A DNA stretch of 53,537 nucleotides from Bacteroidia bacterium (lineage in GTDB: Bacteria; Bacteroidota; Bacteroidia; Bacteroidales; VadinHA17): contig JAPLED010000059.1 of the NCBI GenBank assembly GCA_026391475.1, positions 1-53,537 of the forward strand, read 5' to 3'. The position numbers and the translations under genes are program-made. Shown here one piece after another: positions 21,172 to 29,512 of the stretch. The notes under the pieces are model-generated. The model was not told the origin of the DNA and did not search any database. It worked only from the letters and a program-made list of their open reading frames with translations. Position 1 is the first letter of the stretch; the number at the start of each line of letters is the position of its first letter.

Positions 21172-22335
21172 ATGGATACGAAAAACTTTACTGAAAAGTT
21201 TTATGAAAAATACGGGAACAGGAACGAGAAACCTGTTCTTTTTTTCTCACCCGGCAGGGTTAATCTGATTGGAGAGCATACTGATTATAACGGCGGATTT
21301 GTTTTTCCGTGCGCTTTAAACTATGGAACTTATCTTCTAATCCGTAAAATTGAGGGTAACATTCTAAAATTCAGCACAATTAACTTCAACGACGATGTAG
21401 AAACCGAACTAAAAGGGTTATTCGTTAATACAAGTAAAAAATGGATAAACTATCCTCTTGGAGTAATAAACGAGTTTCTGAAGAAGGGAATAAAAATATC
21501 GGGGCTTGAGTTTCTTTATTACGGTGATGTACCAAACGGAGCAGGTCTCTCCTCTTCAGCTTCAATTGAAATGGTTACTGCAGTTGCCCTGAATGAATTT
21601 TATAACGCCGGCTTTGGTACTCTTGAACTTGTTAAGATGAGCCAGAAAGCTGAAAACGAATTTGTAGGGATGAATTGCGGAATAATGGATCAGTTTGCTG
21701 TCGGGTTTGGTAAAAAAGATCATGCAATTTTTCTGAATTGCGATACATTATCTTTTGAAAATGTTCCGATCATACTAAATGATTGTTCTCTTATAATTAC
21801 AAATACCAACAAAAGAAGAGGACTAACCGATTCAAAGTATAATGAACGGCGTGGCGAATGCGATAAAGCTGTTGAGTTACTTCAGGCATATAAGCCTATC
21901 CGCAATTTAAGTGAACTCAATACTGGTGAAATCCATCTTCTGGAAAAATATATTAAAGATCCTGCAGTCAGAAAAAGAGCAAAGCATGTTATCAGTGAGA
22001 ACGGAAGAGTTGTTGAAGCTGTGAAAGTACTGAAAGGCAATAACATAATCCGTTTCGGTGAACTTATGAATCTTTCTCACGACTCACTTAAAGATGATTA
22101 TGAAGTGACCGGTATTGAGCTCGACACATTAGTTTATGAAGGAAGGAAACTTCCCGGAGTCATTGGTACACGGATGACCGGAGCAGGTTTTGGAGGATGT
22201 ACTGTAAGTATCGTTAAGAAAGCAGACTCTGCAAAATTCATGTCAGAACTTGCCGCTGTTTACCAGAAGAAAACCGGGCTGGTGCCGGATTTTTATCAAC
22301 CTGAGATCGGGGACGGTGCTGAAAGGATAGGATAA
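21172..22335 (+). CDS. galK: Galactokinase
   Basis: A 387-residue GHMP kinase that phosphorylates galactose at C1 in the Leloir pathway. Residues 28-40 are GRVNLIGEHTDYN, the galactokinase signature. The ATP loop is GAGLSSSAS at 123-131, the catalytic aspartate lies in GMNCGIMDQFAVGFG, and the third GHMP motif is TRMTGAGFGGCTVSIV. It begins 2 bases after dnaA and probably shares its transcript. No galT, galE or mutarotase gene lies nearby. Confidence 0.95.
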   Translation: MDTKNFTEKFYEKYGNRNEKPVLFFSPGRVNLIGEHTDYNGGFVFPCALNYGTYLLIRKIEGNILKFSTINFNDDVETELKGLFVNTSKKWINYPLGVINEFLKKGIKISGLEFLYYGDVPNGAGLSSSASIEMVTAVALNEFYNAGFGTLELVKMSQKAENEFVGMNCGIMDQFAVGFGKKDHAIFLNCDTLSFENVPIILNDCSLIITNTNKRRGLTDSKYNERRGECDKAVELLQAYKPIRNLSELNTGEIHLLEKYIKDPAVRKRAKHVISENGRVVEAVKVLKGNNIIRFGELMNLSHDSLKDDYEVTGIELDTLVYEGRKLPGVIGTRMTGAGFGGCTVSIVKKADSAKFMSELAAVYQKKTGLVPDFYQPEIGDGAERIG

Positions 22336-22340
22336 TTAAC

Positions 22341-22370
22341 CCACCCCTACCCCCTCCCAGGAGGGGATTT
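22341..22370. terminator. C/G-rich hairpin downstream of galK
   Basis: CCCCTC (22351-22356) pairs with GAGGGG (22361-22366) around CCAG, followed by ATTTTAG. It may end galK transcription. Its wording, CACCCC then CCCCTC...GAGGGG-A then T-run, resembles the hairpin near 32961-32985, so it may belong to a dispersed intergenic repeat family. Confidence 0.55.
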
Positions 22371-22381
22371 TAGTTGAGTAA

Positions 22382-22416
22382 CTTTTGTCTTTTTACTTTT
22401 TACTTTTTACTTTTTA
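22382..22416. repeat. Heptamer tandem array A (CTTTTTA unit)
   Basis: Five consecutive heptamers: CTTTTGT, then CTTTTTA four times. It lies between convergent genes and runs over the stop codon (22400-22402) of the minus-strand barrel-FGE gene, so the last residues of that protein (KSKK) are encoded by it. On the minus strand the unit rotates to AGTAAAA. Confidence 0.9.
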
Positions 22417-25210
22417 CTATAAAATTCTTACTGTCAATATCCTTAACACATCTAAATCCGACAGTTGCACTCCTGTCGAATCCGGGTGAGACCATAAGTA
22501 ATATTTGTGTTTTGTCGAGCGACTGAGGTCCTCCCTGAATGTACCACCAGCTGGATTCAGGTTTGTAATAACTTCCACCTCTGATTACAATAAAATAATT
22601 TGTGCCATTAGAATACATATCATTGGTCATCTGCCAGACATTACCTATCATGTCAATTGCTCCATAAGGACTTTGCCCTTTTGAGAATACATCAACCGGA
22701 GTTGGCCTGTCGAAAGAATTGTTGCAGTAAGTCCCATGAAATTCATCACCCCATGGCCATTTGCGCTTATCCAATCCCTGGGCGGCAAGCTGCCATTCAG
22801 CCTGGGTAGGAAGTCGCTTTTCTGCCCATTTTGTATAAGCCATTATATCTTCATAGCTTACATAAACCATAGGGTATTTATCCTGACCCTGTCTGAATAT
22901 TCCCGATTGCCAATGCCTTAAATATCTGGTAGTATCTGTAGGCCTGTATCCTGAATTAATCAGGAATTTATAATACTGTGCATTGGTAACAGGATATTTA
23001 TCGATCAGGAAACTGTCAATTTTAATGGTATTGCCGTTCACCTCCGGATAAGGTATAAAATCCTCGCTGGTTGTGACATTAAATGAAAAGAGAGCACCTG
23101 GTATCAGAACCATCTCAGAAGGAATATTTGAAGATTTCTTAGTAGGTATTACCTTGCTGATGACCCATGGTTTTCCGCCTTTCAGAATTAAAACATTCTC
23201 GTCTTTTAATCTCTTATTTTCAATAAGTTGCAAAACAATCTTGCCTTCATAGTAACCAAAAATGTCTTTTACTCTTATTGTTGTGTCATTTAATATTCTG
23301 AATTCTTTATGCAGAGTCTGATATGAAGGGTTTCCTTTCCATATAACTAATCTTCCATTTCCTGTGCGGTTTATTTTTATTGAATCGCCAATCAATCCTG
23401 ATTTGATTAAATCCGGCAATTCAGCTATACAATCGACTGATCCTTCCCTGCGTGTTCCTGAAAATGATGACTGCCAGCCAACGGCATTTGCTGTGATAAA
23501 AGATGTTCCTTTCTCAATAACGGGCGATAGGTTTTCGTGGTTCCATAACGAGACGTAGTGTTTTCCTTCACTATTATCAACTTTAAAAAGTTTTCCATTG
23601 ATTCCATCTGGTCTCATGTTTAGAACTGAATAAACGGTTTTATCACCTGATTTCCAACGGTTCACGAAAACGCTATCAAGTGTTGTTTGAATCATCGGGG
23701 TCCAGTCGTTATCTAGGAATGCATCATTATTTTGCCTCAGTATGAATGTAGTAAGAGCGAGGTAATCAAGATCATCCCTGTAGTTTTCATCTCTGCCTCC
23801 GGGACGGAACATATTCAACTCGGTTCCATAGCCGTTAAAGAATGCAATTGCGATTTCGCGGTGAATAAGATTCTCTCCCACATCGCAAACCCTGAAAATA
23901 GAAAAATCGGGTTTAATTAACTTATTAAGATTCAGTTCCGGGCTATAATAAATGGCATTATGAACGCGTCCTGAAATGATTCCCGGCATATCTTTGGGTA
24001 TTGCCATCCCCTCGGAGTACATAACTACTCCTTTTCTTACGCTATCGGCAGCAGCCTGCAGTTCAAAACTTGAACTGCCCCTGGTATCAAGTACAACTCC
24101 GTCAGCTTCAGTTTCAGCAATTAGTTGCGCCATCCCTTTATAATGATCTTCTTTCCTTGTACTGTTATCCCATGGATTATAGGCTATGAAGAACCTGGTA
24201 TTCGACTGTCGCGACATTCTTGCGAAGTTCCGGAGTTGTTCAGTTCCTCCGGGAAGGTCTCTGTATAAATCCCATTGGTTGCGCTGGTCAAGGCCGAGTC
24301 GTGGCCATGTTGGCCAAATTCCAAATACATCAATATTTCCGAAAAGCTCTATTCCCTTTTTTATAACTTCAGCATAATTATATTTTCCGGTAAGCCTGTC
24401 ATAGAATTCTCTGTCCCATGCCATCTGAAGAATGATCAGGTAACTCTCTTTTATCCATGCCAGATCCTCTCTTTCAAACAGGGAGTTGTCAAAGTTTTCA
24501 AGGTCATACAAATACCTGTCTCTGAACATCATACGAAGTCCATTTTGCCATTCCCCTTTGAAAACATCAGCATATACAGAATAAATGACTTTTGCTTTTG
24601 GTGGTAATGCTGTTTCGTACCTTTGCCTCTGCCCTCCTTCAATCTTAAGGCGACGCGCAATAGCGCATACCGAGAACTCCTTTCCGGCAATAAAAGAGGA
24701 ATACCCCAGCTCCCATGCATTATCGGGAAGAATAACTCTAACCGGTCGAAAACCCGGACGGAATAACCATGCACGGGCAAGATCCCAGGGACCTCTTCCA
24801 GTTATATACACCGAACTATTATCTTCACCAAACGGGACCACATTACTTATTGAAACAGTATCGTTACCTGTATTTTCGAAAACAATTTCACCTTTCCATC
24901 CTGAAGCAGAAGATCCTGATATTGTAGTATTTACTTTGAGATAATTTTCATATATCTGTGAGTATTTGTTGATGGCCTTTATCGCATCAACATCACCTGA
25001 ATTGTAAGATTTTTCATTTAGAAGAAAGCTAAACAGAGGTTTGCATTTGGGCAGGATAATAACACTGCTATCGGATAGAACAACATTATCAGTATTCAAA
25101 CCCGATTTATTAGCAATCACAACATCATGAAGCACCTGTGAATAGCCTGAATATGAATACAATAACAAAACCAAAATAAAGAGACCGATTGTCTTTCCTT
25201 TAATATTCAT
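22400..25210 (-). CDS. Secreted TIM-barrel-like protein fused to an FGE/SUMF1 domain
   Basis: A 936-residue protein with a signal peptide (1-25). Residues about 30-230 look beta-rich. The middle (about 240-520) has barrel-like segments such as GNIDVFGIWPTWPRLGLD, NTRFFIAYNPWD, ADGVVLDTRGSSS and VVMYSEGMAIP, resembling glycoside-hydrolase-like families. About 690-925 is a formylglycine-generating-enzyme-like domain (MVLIPGALFSF, DKYPVTNAQYYKFL, KRLPTQAEWQLAAQG, YGAIDMIGNVWQMTND, RGGSY at 877-881, GFRC at 918-921). The cysteine pair expected just after RGGS is replaced by Tyr/Lys/Trp residues, so sulfatase activation is unlikely. A role in glycan binding or breakdown is inference. The substrate is not recognisable. 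Confidence 0.7.
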   Translation of the reverse strand: MNIKGKTIGLFILVLLLYSYSGYSQVLHDVVIANKSGLNTDNVVLSDSSVIILPKCKPLFSFLLNEKSYNSGDVDAIKAINKYSQIYENYLKVNTTISGSSASGWKGEIVFENTGNDTVSISNVVPFGEDNSSVYITGRGPWDLARAWLFRPGFRPVRVILPDNAWELGYSSFIAGKEFSVCAIARRLKIEGGQRQRYETALPPKAKVIYSVYADVFKGEWQNGLRMMFRDRYLYDLENFDNSLFEREDLAWIKESYLIILQMAWDREFYDRLTGKYNYAEVIKKGIELFGNIDVFGIWPTWPRLGLDQRNQWDLYRDLPGGTEQLRNFARMSRQSNTRFFIAYNPWDNSTRKEDHYKGMAQLIAETEADGVVLDTRGSSSFELQAAADSVRKGVVMYSEGMAIPKDMPGIISGRVHNAIYYSPELNLNKLIKPDFSIFRVCDVGENLIHREIAIAFFNGYGTELNMFRPGGRDENYRDDLDYLALTTFILRQNNDAFLDNDWTPMIQTTLDSVFVNRWKSGDKTVYSVLNMRPDGINGKLFKVDNSEGKHYVSLWNHENLSPVIEKGTSFITANAVGWQSSFSGTRREGSVDCIAELPDLIKSGLIGDSIKINRTGNGRLVIWKGNPSYQTLHKEFRILNDTTIRVKDIFGYYEGKIVLQLIENKRLKDENVLILKGGKPWVISKVIPTKKSSNIPSEMVLIPGALFSFNVTTSEDFIPYPEVNGNTIKIDSFLIDKYPVTNAQYYKFLINSGYRPTDTTRYLRHWQSGIFRQGQDKYPMVYVSYEDIMAYTKWAEKRLPTQAEWQLAAQGLDKRKWPWGDEFHGTYCNNSFDRPTPVDVFSKGQSPYGAIDMIGNVWQMTNDMYSNGTNYFIVIRGGSYYKPESSWWYIQGGPQSLDKTQILLMVSPGFDRSATVGFRCVKDIDSKNFIVKSKK

Positions 25211-25258
25211 TGATGAAATTAATGTTCCTCGTGTCAGAGTTATAAATTTCTTATCTTT

Positions 25259-26026
25259 TCATTCATTACACAAAAAACTCAACCCGTCGTAGGCAAGCAT
25301 AATTTCCGGAGGCAGCTCTTTTGAAACTTCAGCATGATAGCCCATCTGGTGGCTTATATGAGTAATAAATGCCTTTTTAGGTGAAATCTCTCTTATAAAA
25401 TCGACAGCTTCTCTTAAGCTAAAGTGAGAAATGTGTTTTTCTTTTCTGAGGGCATTAATAACCAAGTACTTAACACCAAACAACTTCTCTTTACTCTCTT
25501 CCGGTATATAATTTGCATCAGTTATATATGCAAAATTTCCAACTCTGAAACCGTAAACAGGGAGACGGTAATGGAACACTCGGACAGGAATTATCTGTAT
25601 ACCTTTAATATTGAAACTGTGTTCAGGAATGGAATTAAGTCTCATTTTGGGAATTCCGGGATATTGGTATTCAGAAAACACATAGGAATATTCTTTCTTA
25701 ATCGCCTTCTGAACTCTATCCTCTGCAAAAATATCGATGGCATCCTGACTTTTGTAATTGAAAGCTCTGACATCATCCATACCTGAAATATGATCCTTAT
25801 GTTCATGTGTCAGAATAATTGAATCGAGTTTGGTCACATGTTCCCTGAGCATCTGCTGACGGAAGTCCGGACCAGCGTCAAAAAGTAAGGTAGTCTCGTC
25901 TGTCTCAAGGAGAAGAGAAGGTCTTAGTCTCTTGTCATGCTGATCGGCAGAAAGGCAGATATTGCAATCACAGGCTATTACCGGCACGCCCTGTGATGTG
26001 CCTGTACCAAGAAAAGTTATTTTCAC
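25259..26026 (-). CDS. Metallo-beta-lactamase-fold hydrolase, PhnP-like
   Basis: A 255-residue cytosolic enzyme. The metal-binding motif THEHKDH gives His74, His76, Asp78 and His79; further ligands are probably in VFHYRLP, YITDANY and ITHISHQMGYH. An N-terminal CDCNICLSADQHDKRLRPS resembles the zinc-binding loop of PhnP-type phosphodiesterases. Related proteins cleave cyclic phosphodiesters; the substrate here is unknown. A minus-strand TAGGTTTG at 26045-26052, some 20 bases before the ATG, is a plausible -7 element. Confidence 0.85.
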   Translation of the reverse strand: MKITFLGTGTSQGVPVIACDCNICLSADQHDKRLRPSLLLETDETTLLFDAGPDFRQQMLREHVTKLDSIILTHEHKDHISGMDDVRAFNYKSQDAIDIFAEDRVQKAIKKEYSYVFSEYQYPGIPKMRLNSIPEHSFNIKGIQIIPVRVFHYRLPVYGFRVGNFAYITDANYIPEESKEKLFGVKYLVINALRKEKHISHFSLREAVDFIREISPKKAFITHISHQMGYHAEVSKELPPEIMLAYDGLSFLCNE

Positions 26027-26148
26027 AATAAAAATATTTCATGACAAACCTATATTAAAAATCAATAAAAGGCAACAGATGAGGTTATTTTTGTTATTAT
26101 AGTCAGGAGTTGTTTATTTGTTATATTTGAGTTAATAAACTTGATAAC

Positions 26149-26847
26149 ATGACCGGCAGGATTTATCTCATACCTGTGACTTTAGGAGGAGATGATTTTT
26201 TAAAAGTTATCCCCGAAAAAGTAATCAGTCTGACCAGGCACCTGCGATTCTTCATTGTTGAAGATATCCGGAGTGCCAGGAGGTTTTTAAGACTCATTGA
26301 CAAAGAGTTTCCAATTAATGATACGGTATTCTTTGAATTAAATGAACATACCGGGGAAACCGATATAGCACATTATCTTGAACCAGTGCTGAAGGGATCA
26401 GATATCGGGATCATGAGTGAGGCCGGCTTGCCTGGTATTGCAGATCCGGGTGCCCGGATAATCGCCCTTGCGCATAAGAAAAAGATCACAGTAATTCCAC
26501 TATCAGGACCATCTTCAATTCTTCTGGCTCTTATCTCTTCCGGACTTAACGGACAGAGTTTTACGTTCAACGGGTATCTTCCGGTTAAACCTGCGGAACG
26601 ATCAGCAAAACTCAGGGACCTGGAAAAGAATGCTGGTTGTGGGTATGCACAAATCTTTATGGAGACACCCTACCGGAACCAGAAGATGCTGGAATCAATA
26701 ATTGAAACGTGTCATAATGATACAAAGCTTTGCATAGCAGCCGATATTACTCTGCCAACAGAATCGATAAGGACAATGAGAATATCAGAATGGAAAAAAG
26801 ATTTACCATTCTTAAATGACAAGCTTGTGGTTTTTGTAATGCAGTAA
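26149..26847 (+). CDS. RsmI-like SAM-dependent methyltransferase (tetrapyrrole-methylase fold)
   Basis: A 232-residue member of the tetrapyrrole methylase superfamily. It has MSEAGLPGIADPGARII, IPLSGPSSILLALISSGLNGQSFTFNGYLP and ETPYRNQKMLESI, which match the order of motifs in RsmI, the 16S rRNA C1402 2'-O-methyltransferase. The N-terminus (IYLIPVTLGGDD) differs from the usual RsmI GNLxD loop and the protein is shorter than E. coli RsmI, so it may be a paralogue with another target. TATATTTG at 26122-26129 would give a leader of only about 10-15 bases. Confidence 0.75.
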   Translation: MTGRIYLIPVTLGGDDFLKVIPEKVISLTRHLRFFIVEDIRSARRFLRLIDKEFPINDTVFFELNEHTGETDIAHYLEPVLKGSDIGIMSEAGLPGIADPGARIIALAHKKKITVIPLSGPSSILLALISSGLNGQSFTFNGYLPVKPAERSAKLRDLEKNAGCGYAQIFMETPYRNQKMLESIIETCHNDTKLCIAADITLPTESIRTMRISEWKKDLPFLNDKLVVFVMQ

Positions 26848-26849
26848 AT

Positions 26850-27347
26850 CTATTTTACTGGTCCGGGTTTTACACGAACAAGTTCAACATCATATAACAG
26901 AGGAGTATAACCATCTATAATATAATAACCAGACGGCCCATACGCAAGTTTCGATGGTATAAGTAACATAGCTTTACCGCCTTCTCTCATTAAAGTTATT
27001 CCTTCATCAAATCCGGAAATGAGCCATCCCTCATCAACAGGGAAGGCAAGTGTATCGGTTTTTCCGACGTTGGTATCAAAAACAGTTCCGTCAAGGAACT
27101 TTCCTGTATATTTTACGTAGGCAGTATCGTGTTTAACAGGTATACGCCCTGATCCTGCTACTATCTCCAGATAATACAAGCCGCTGGGCTTCAAAACAAA
27201 ATTCAGGTCACTATTACTGTTAAGGTACTCTTGAATCTTTGCACTTTCTTCTTTTTCATATTTTTTGGCAGGATCGCAGGATACAAGCGATACCATTAAA
27301 ACTACTGTTATAAAGAGAAGAATTGTTTGAATATTCCTTTTTATCAT
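26850..27347 (-). CDS. FKBP-type peptidyl-prolyl isomerase lipoprotein
   Basis: I start this gene at the ATG ending at 27347 (MIKRNIQTILLF) because it gives a clean lipoprotein signal: basic start, hydrophobic core and lipobox-like LVSC. A longer frame adds 16 residues that spoil the signal. The FKBP domain covers about 55-163, with VKHDTAYVKYTGKFLDGTVFDTN, ISGFDEGITLMREGGKAMLLIPSKLAYG and LLYDVELVRV. It probably assists folding at the envelope. It follows the GldI-like gene on the same strand. Confidence 0.85.
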   Translation of the reverse strand: MIKRNIQTILLFITVVLMVSLVSCDPAKKYEKEESAKIQEYLNSNSDLNFVLKPSGLYYLEIVAGSGRIPVKHDTAYVKYTGKFLDGTVFDTNVGKTDTLAFPVDEGWLISGFDEGITLMREGGKAMLLIPSKLAYGPSGYYIIDGYTPLLYDVELVRVKPGPVK

Positions 27348-27403
27348 TGTTTTAAGTTTTGGATAATATGAATTAAAAATTACTGCAAAAATCATTCCAG
27401 GAA

Positions 27404-27922
27404 TTATTTGCGCTGCAAGATATTAACATTATAGACAATTATGGCTCTTGAAGGTATCATTTTTCCGTCCCCGATCAATCCATATCCTAAAAAAGGCGGC
27501 ATGATGAATATCGCTTCAGCTCCGGGTTTCAGGATCCGAAGACCTTCATTCAGACCAGGTTCCATTTCACTTCTTCCCAAAATAACTTCTTTGGGGCCAA
27601 GTTTTTTTGATGAATAGCATTTGGTGCCATCAAGAAGAGAGCACTCATAATCAAAAATTACTTTATCACTGTCAGTATAAGTATCTCCTGCACCTTCTTT
27701 TATTATCTGATACCAGAGGCCTGTAGGAGATTCGGTCATTTTAAGGTTTTTTCGTTCAATGTAGTTCTGGATTCTTTCTCTGTCTTTCTGCACAAAATAT
27801 CTGTTCAGATCAACCATTTCATTCTTTCCAGGCCTGGTATTTGTAATTCTTTTCTCAGAATTATTTTTGCATGTACAGAATGCAAACAAGAAGATTATAA
27901 ATACTATACATCTTAATGCCAT
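27404..27922 (-). CDS. FKBP-type isomerase lipoprotein, GldI-like
   Basis: The start chosen is the ATG ending at 27922 (MALRCIVFIIFLFAFC), which gives a short hydrophobic signal and a cysteine for lipidation. The open frame continues upstream into nrnA, but that part looks like overlap. The FKBP domain includes DTYTDSDKVIFDYECSLLDGTKCYSS, LNEGLRILKPGAEAIFIMPPFLGYG and IIVYNVNIL. GldI of gliding Bacteroidota is a related lipoprotein found next to an nrnA gene, as here. Gliding itself is not shown by the sequence, and the lipobox is weak. Confidence 0.75.
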   Translation of the reverse strand: MALRCIVFIIFLFAFCTCKNNSEKRITNTRPGKNEMVDLNRYFVQKDRERIQNYIERKNLKMTESPTGLWYQIIKEGAGDTYTDSDKVIFDYECSLLDGTKCYSSKKLGPKEVILGRSEMEPGLNEGLRILKPGAEAIFIMPPFLGYGLIGDGKMIPSRAIIVYNVNILQRK

Positions 27923-27926
27923 ATGA

Positions 27927-28952
27927 TTACATCTTATCTTCAAATCTCCAGACATTCTCTTTAAGAACTTTAAGAAAAAAGTCAATGGTATTGTCCAGAG
28001 TATCGGTGTATTCACCTCCGGAAGCGTTCAAATGCCCTCCCCCGGAAAAATATTGAACAGCAAATTCATTTGAGGGGAATTGGCCCTTTGACCGGAAAGA
28101 AAGTTTTATAAAACCATCCTTTTCAATAAACAGAGCAGAGAAATTTATCCCTTTGATTGATAAGGGCATATTAACAAATCCTTCAGTATCGCCCTTAACA
28201 TGATTATATTCTTTCAGATCATCTTTTGAGAGAAAGATATAAGCGGTTTTATATTCAGGAATTACAACCATTCTCTTATTGAGAGCAAAGCCCAGCAGTC
28301 TGATACGGTCGGAAGAAAAATTATTATAGATCAGGTTGAGTATTTTTCCCTTTTCAATACCTGAATCGAGAAGATCTGCAACAATCCTGAATGTTCTGGA
28401 AGAATAAGATCCATGCTCAAAGTTTCCCGTGTCTGTAATTATACCCACATAGAGAGCTTCGGCATAAGGCCTGCTGATAAATTGTGCCCCGTTCATTTCA
28501 CACACAAGTTCATGAACGATTTCTGACGTCGAGCATTTTGATGGTTCGGAAATAATCAGATCGGCAAAACTTCCCGGGCTAAGGTGGTGATCAATAACAA
28601 CCTTCCTTGCATTTGATGCAATAACTAAATCTTCTGCTTCTCCCAGCCTGTTGGATTGATTAAAATCGAGCATCACAATAAGATCAGCTTCAACTATCAG
28701 CTTTCTGCATTTTTTCCTGTCTTTTATAAAGATATTTATCAGATCGGCTCCATCCATCCATTTCAGAAACTCCTGAAGATAGTTTGGTGCCATCAGACCA
28801 ACATTTTTTCCCCTGGCTTTAAGATAATGATATAGAGCTAATTGTGATCCTATTGCATCACCATCAGGATTGATATGGCAGATAAGCAATATATTCTCTG
28901 ATGATAAAAAAAGTTTCGATAATTCTTTTGTATATTTGGATAAATCTATCAC
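27927..28952 (-). CDS. nrnA: DHH/DHHA1 phosphoesterase NrnA (oligoribonuclease / pAp phosphatase)
   Basis: A 341-residue enzyme that degrades 2-5-nt oligoribonucleotides and dephosphorylates pAp. It has the HxNPDGD motif (His26, Asp30, Asp32), the DHH motif at 121-123 and the DHHA1 motif GGGHLNASGG near the C-terminus. The start is GTG at 28952 (MIDLSKYTKEL). The downstream GldI-like gene begins 4 bases after its stop. Confidence 0.93.
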   Translation of the reverse strand: MIDLSKYTKELSKLFLSSENILLICHINPDGDAIGSQLALYHYLKARGKNVGLMAPNYLQEFLKWMDGADLINIFIKDRKKCRKLIVEADLIVMLDFNQSNRLGEAEDLVIASNARKVVIDHHLSPGSFADLIISEPSKCSTSEIVHELVCEMNGAQFISRPYAEALYVGIITDTGNFEHGSYSSRTFRIVADLLDSGIEKGKILNLIYNNFSSDRIRLLGFALNKRMVVIPEYKTAYIFLSKDDLKEYNHVKGDTEGFVNMPLSIKGINFSALFIEKDGFIKLSFRSKGQFPSNEFAVQYFSGGGHLNASGGEYTDTLDNTIDFFLKVLKENVWRFEDKM

Positions 28953-29038
28953 TTTTGCTTCTGTTTTTTTTAAGTGGTTAAAGATAAAAAATATTCCCGA
29001 AGACCAATTCTATTATTAAATATCAAAAACAGCTTCTT

Positions 29039-29461
29039 ATGTACAATGATTTTACTTTTTCGATTATTAAGCCAGACGCTGTCAGGACAGGAAAAACAGG
29101 ACCAATTCTTGCCATGATCAACGAAGGGGGATTTGAAATAGCAGCTATGCGGATGGTTAAAATGACCCTTCCACAGGCTGAATCATTTTATTCCGTCCAT
29201 AAAGACAAACCATTCTTTGATGACCTTATAGAGTTTATAACATCCGGCCCTGTTGTAGTGATGATATTAAGGCACGAAAATGCTATTGATCAATTCAGAA
29301 AGCTGATTGGAGCAACAGATCCTAACAAGGCAGAACCTGGTACAATCAGAAAGACATTTGCAGTATCGGTTCAGATGAATGCAGTTCATGGATCGGACAG
29401 TGTTGAAAATGCTATTAAAGAAGCTGACTTTTTCTTTTCGGGGACAGAGAGGTTCTGCTAA
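29039..29461 (+). CDS. ndk: Nucleoside diphosphate kinase
   Basis: A 140-residue enzyme that balances NTP pools by phosphoryl transfer through a histidine. The catalytic residue is His117 in NAVHGSDS; the N-terminal FSIIKPDAV motif and RKLIGATDPNKAEPGTIR are typical. It is divergent from nrnA. Confidence 0.97.
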   Translation: MYNDFTFSIIKPDAVRTGKTGPILAMINEGGFEIAAMRMVKMTLPQAESFYSVHKDKPFFDDLIEFITSGPVVVMILRHENAIDQFRKLIGATDPNKAEPGTIRKTFAVSVQMNAVHGSDSVENAIKEADFFFSGTERFC

Positions 29462-29512
29462 ACATTCTATCATGTTTTATGTTATAAGATTTGTAGAACT
29501 TTAAAACAATAT

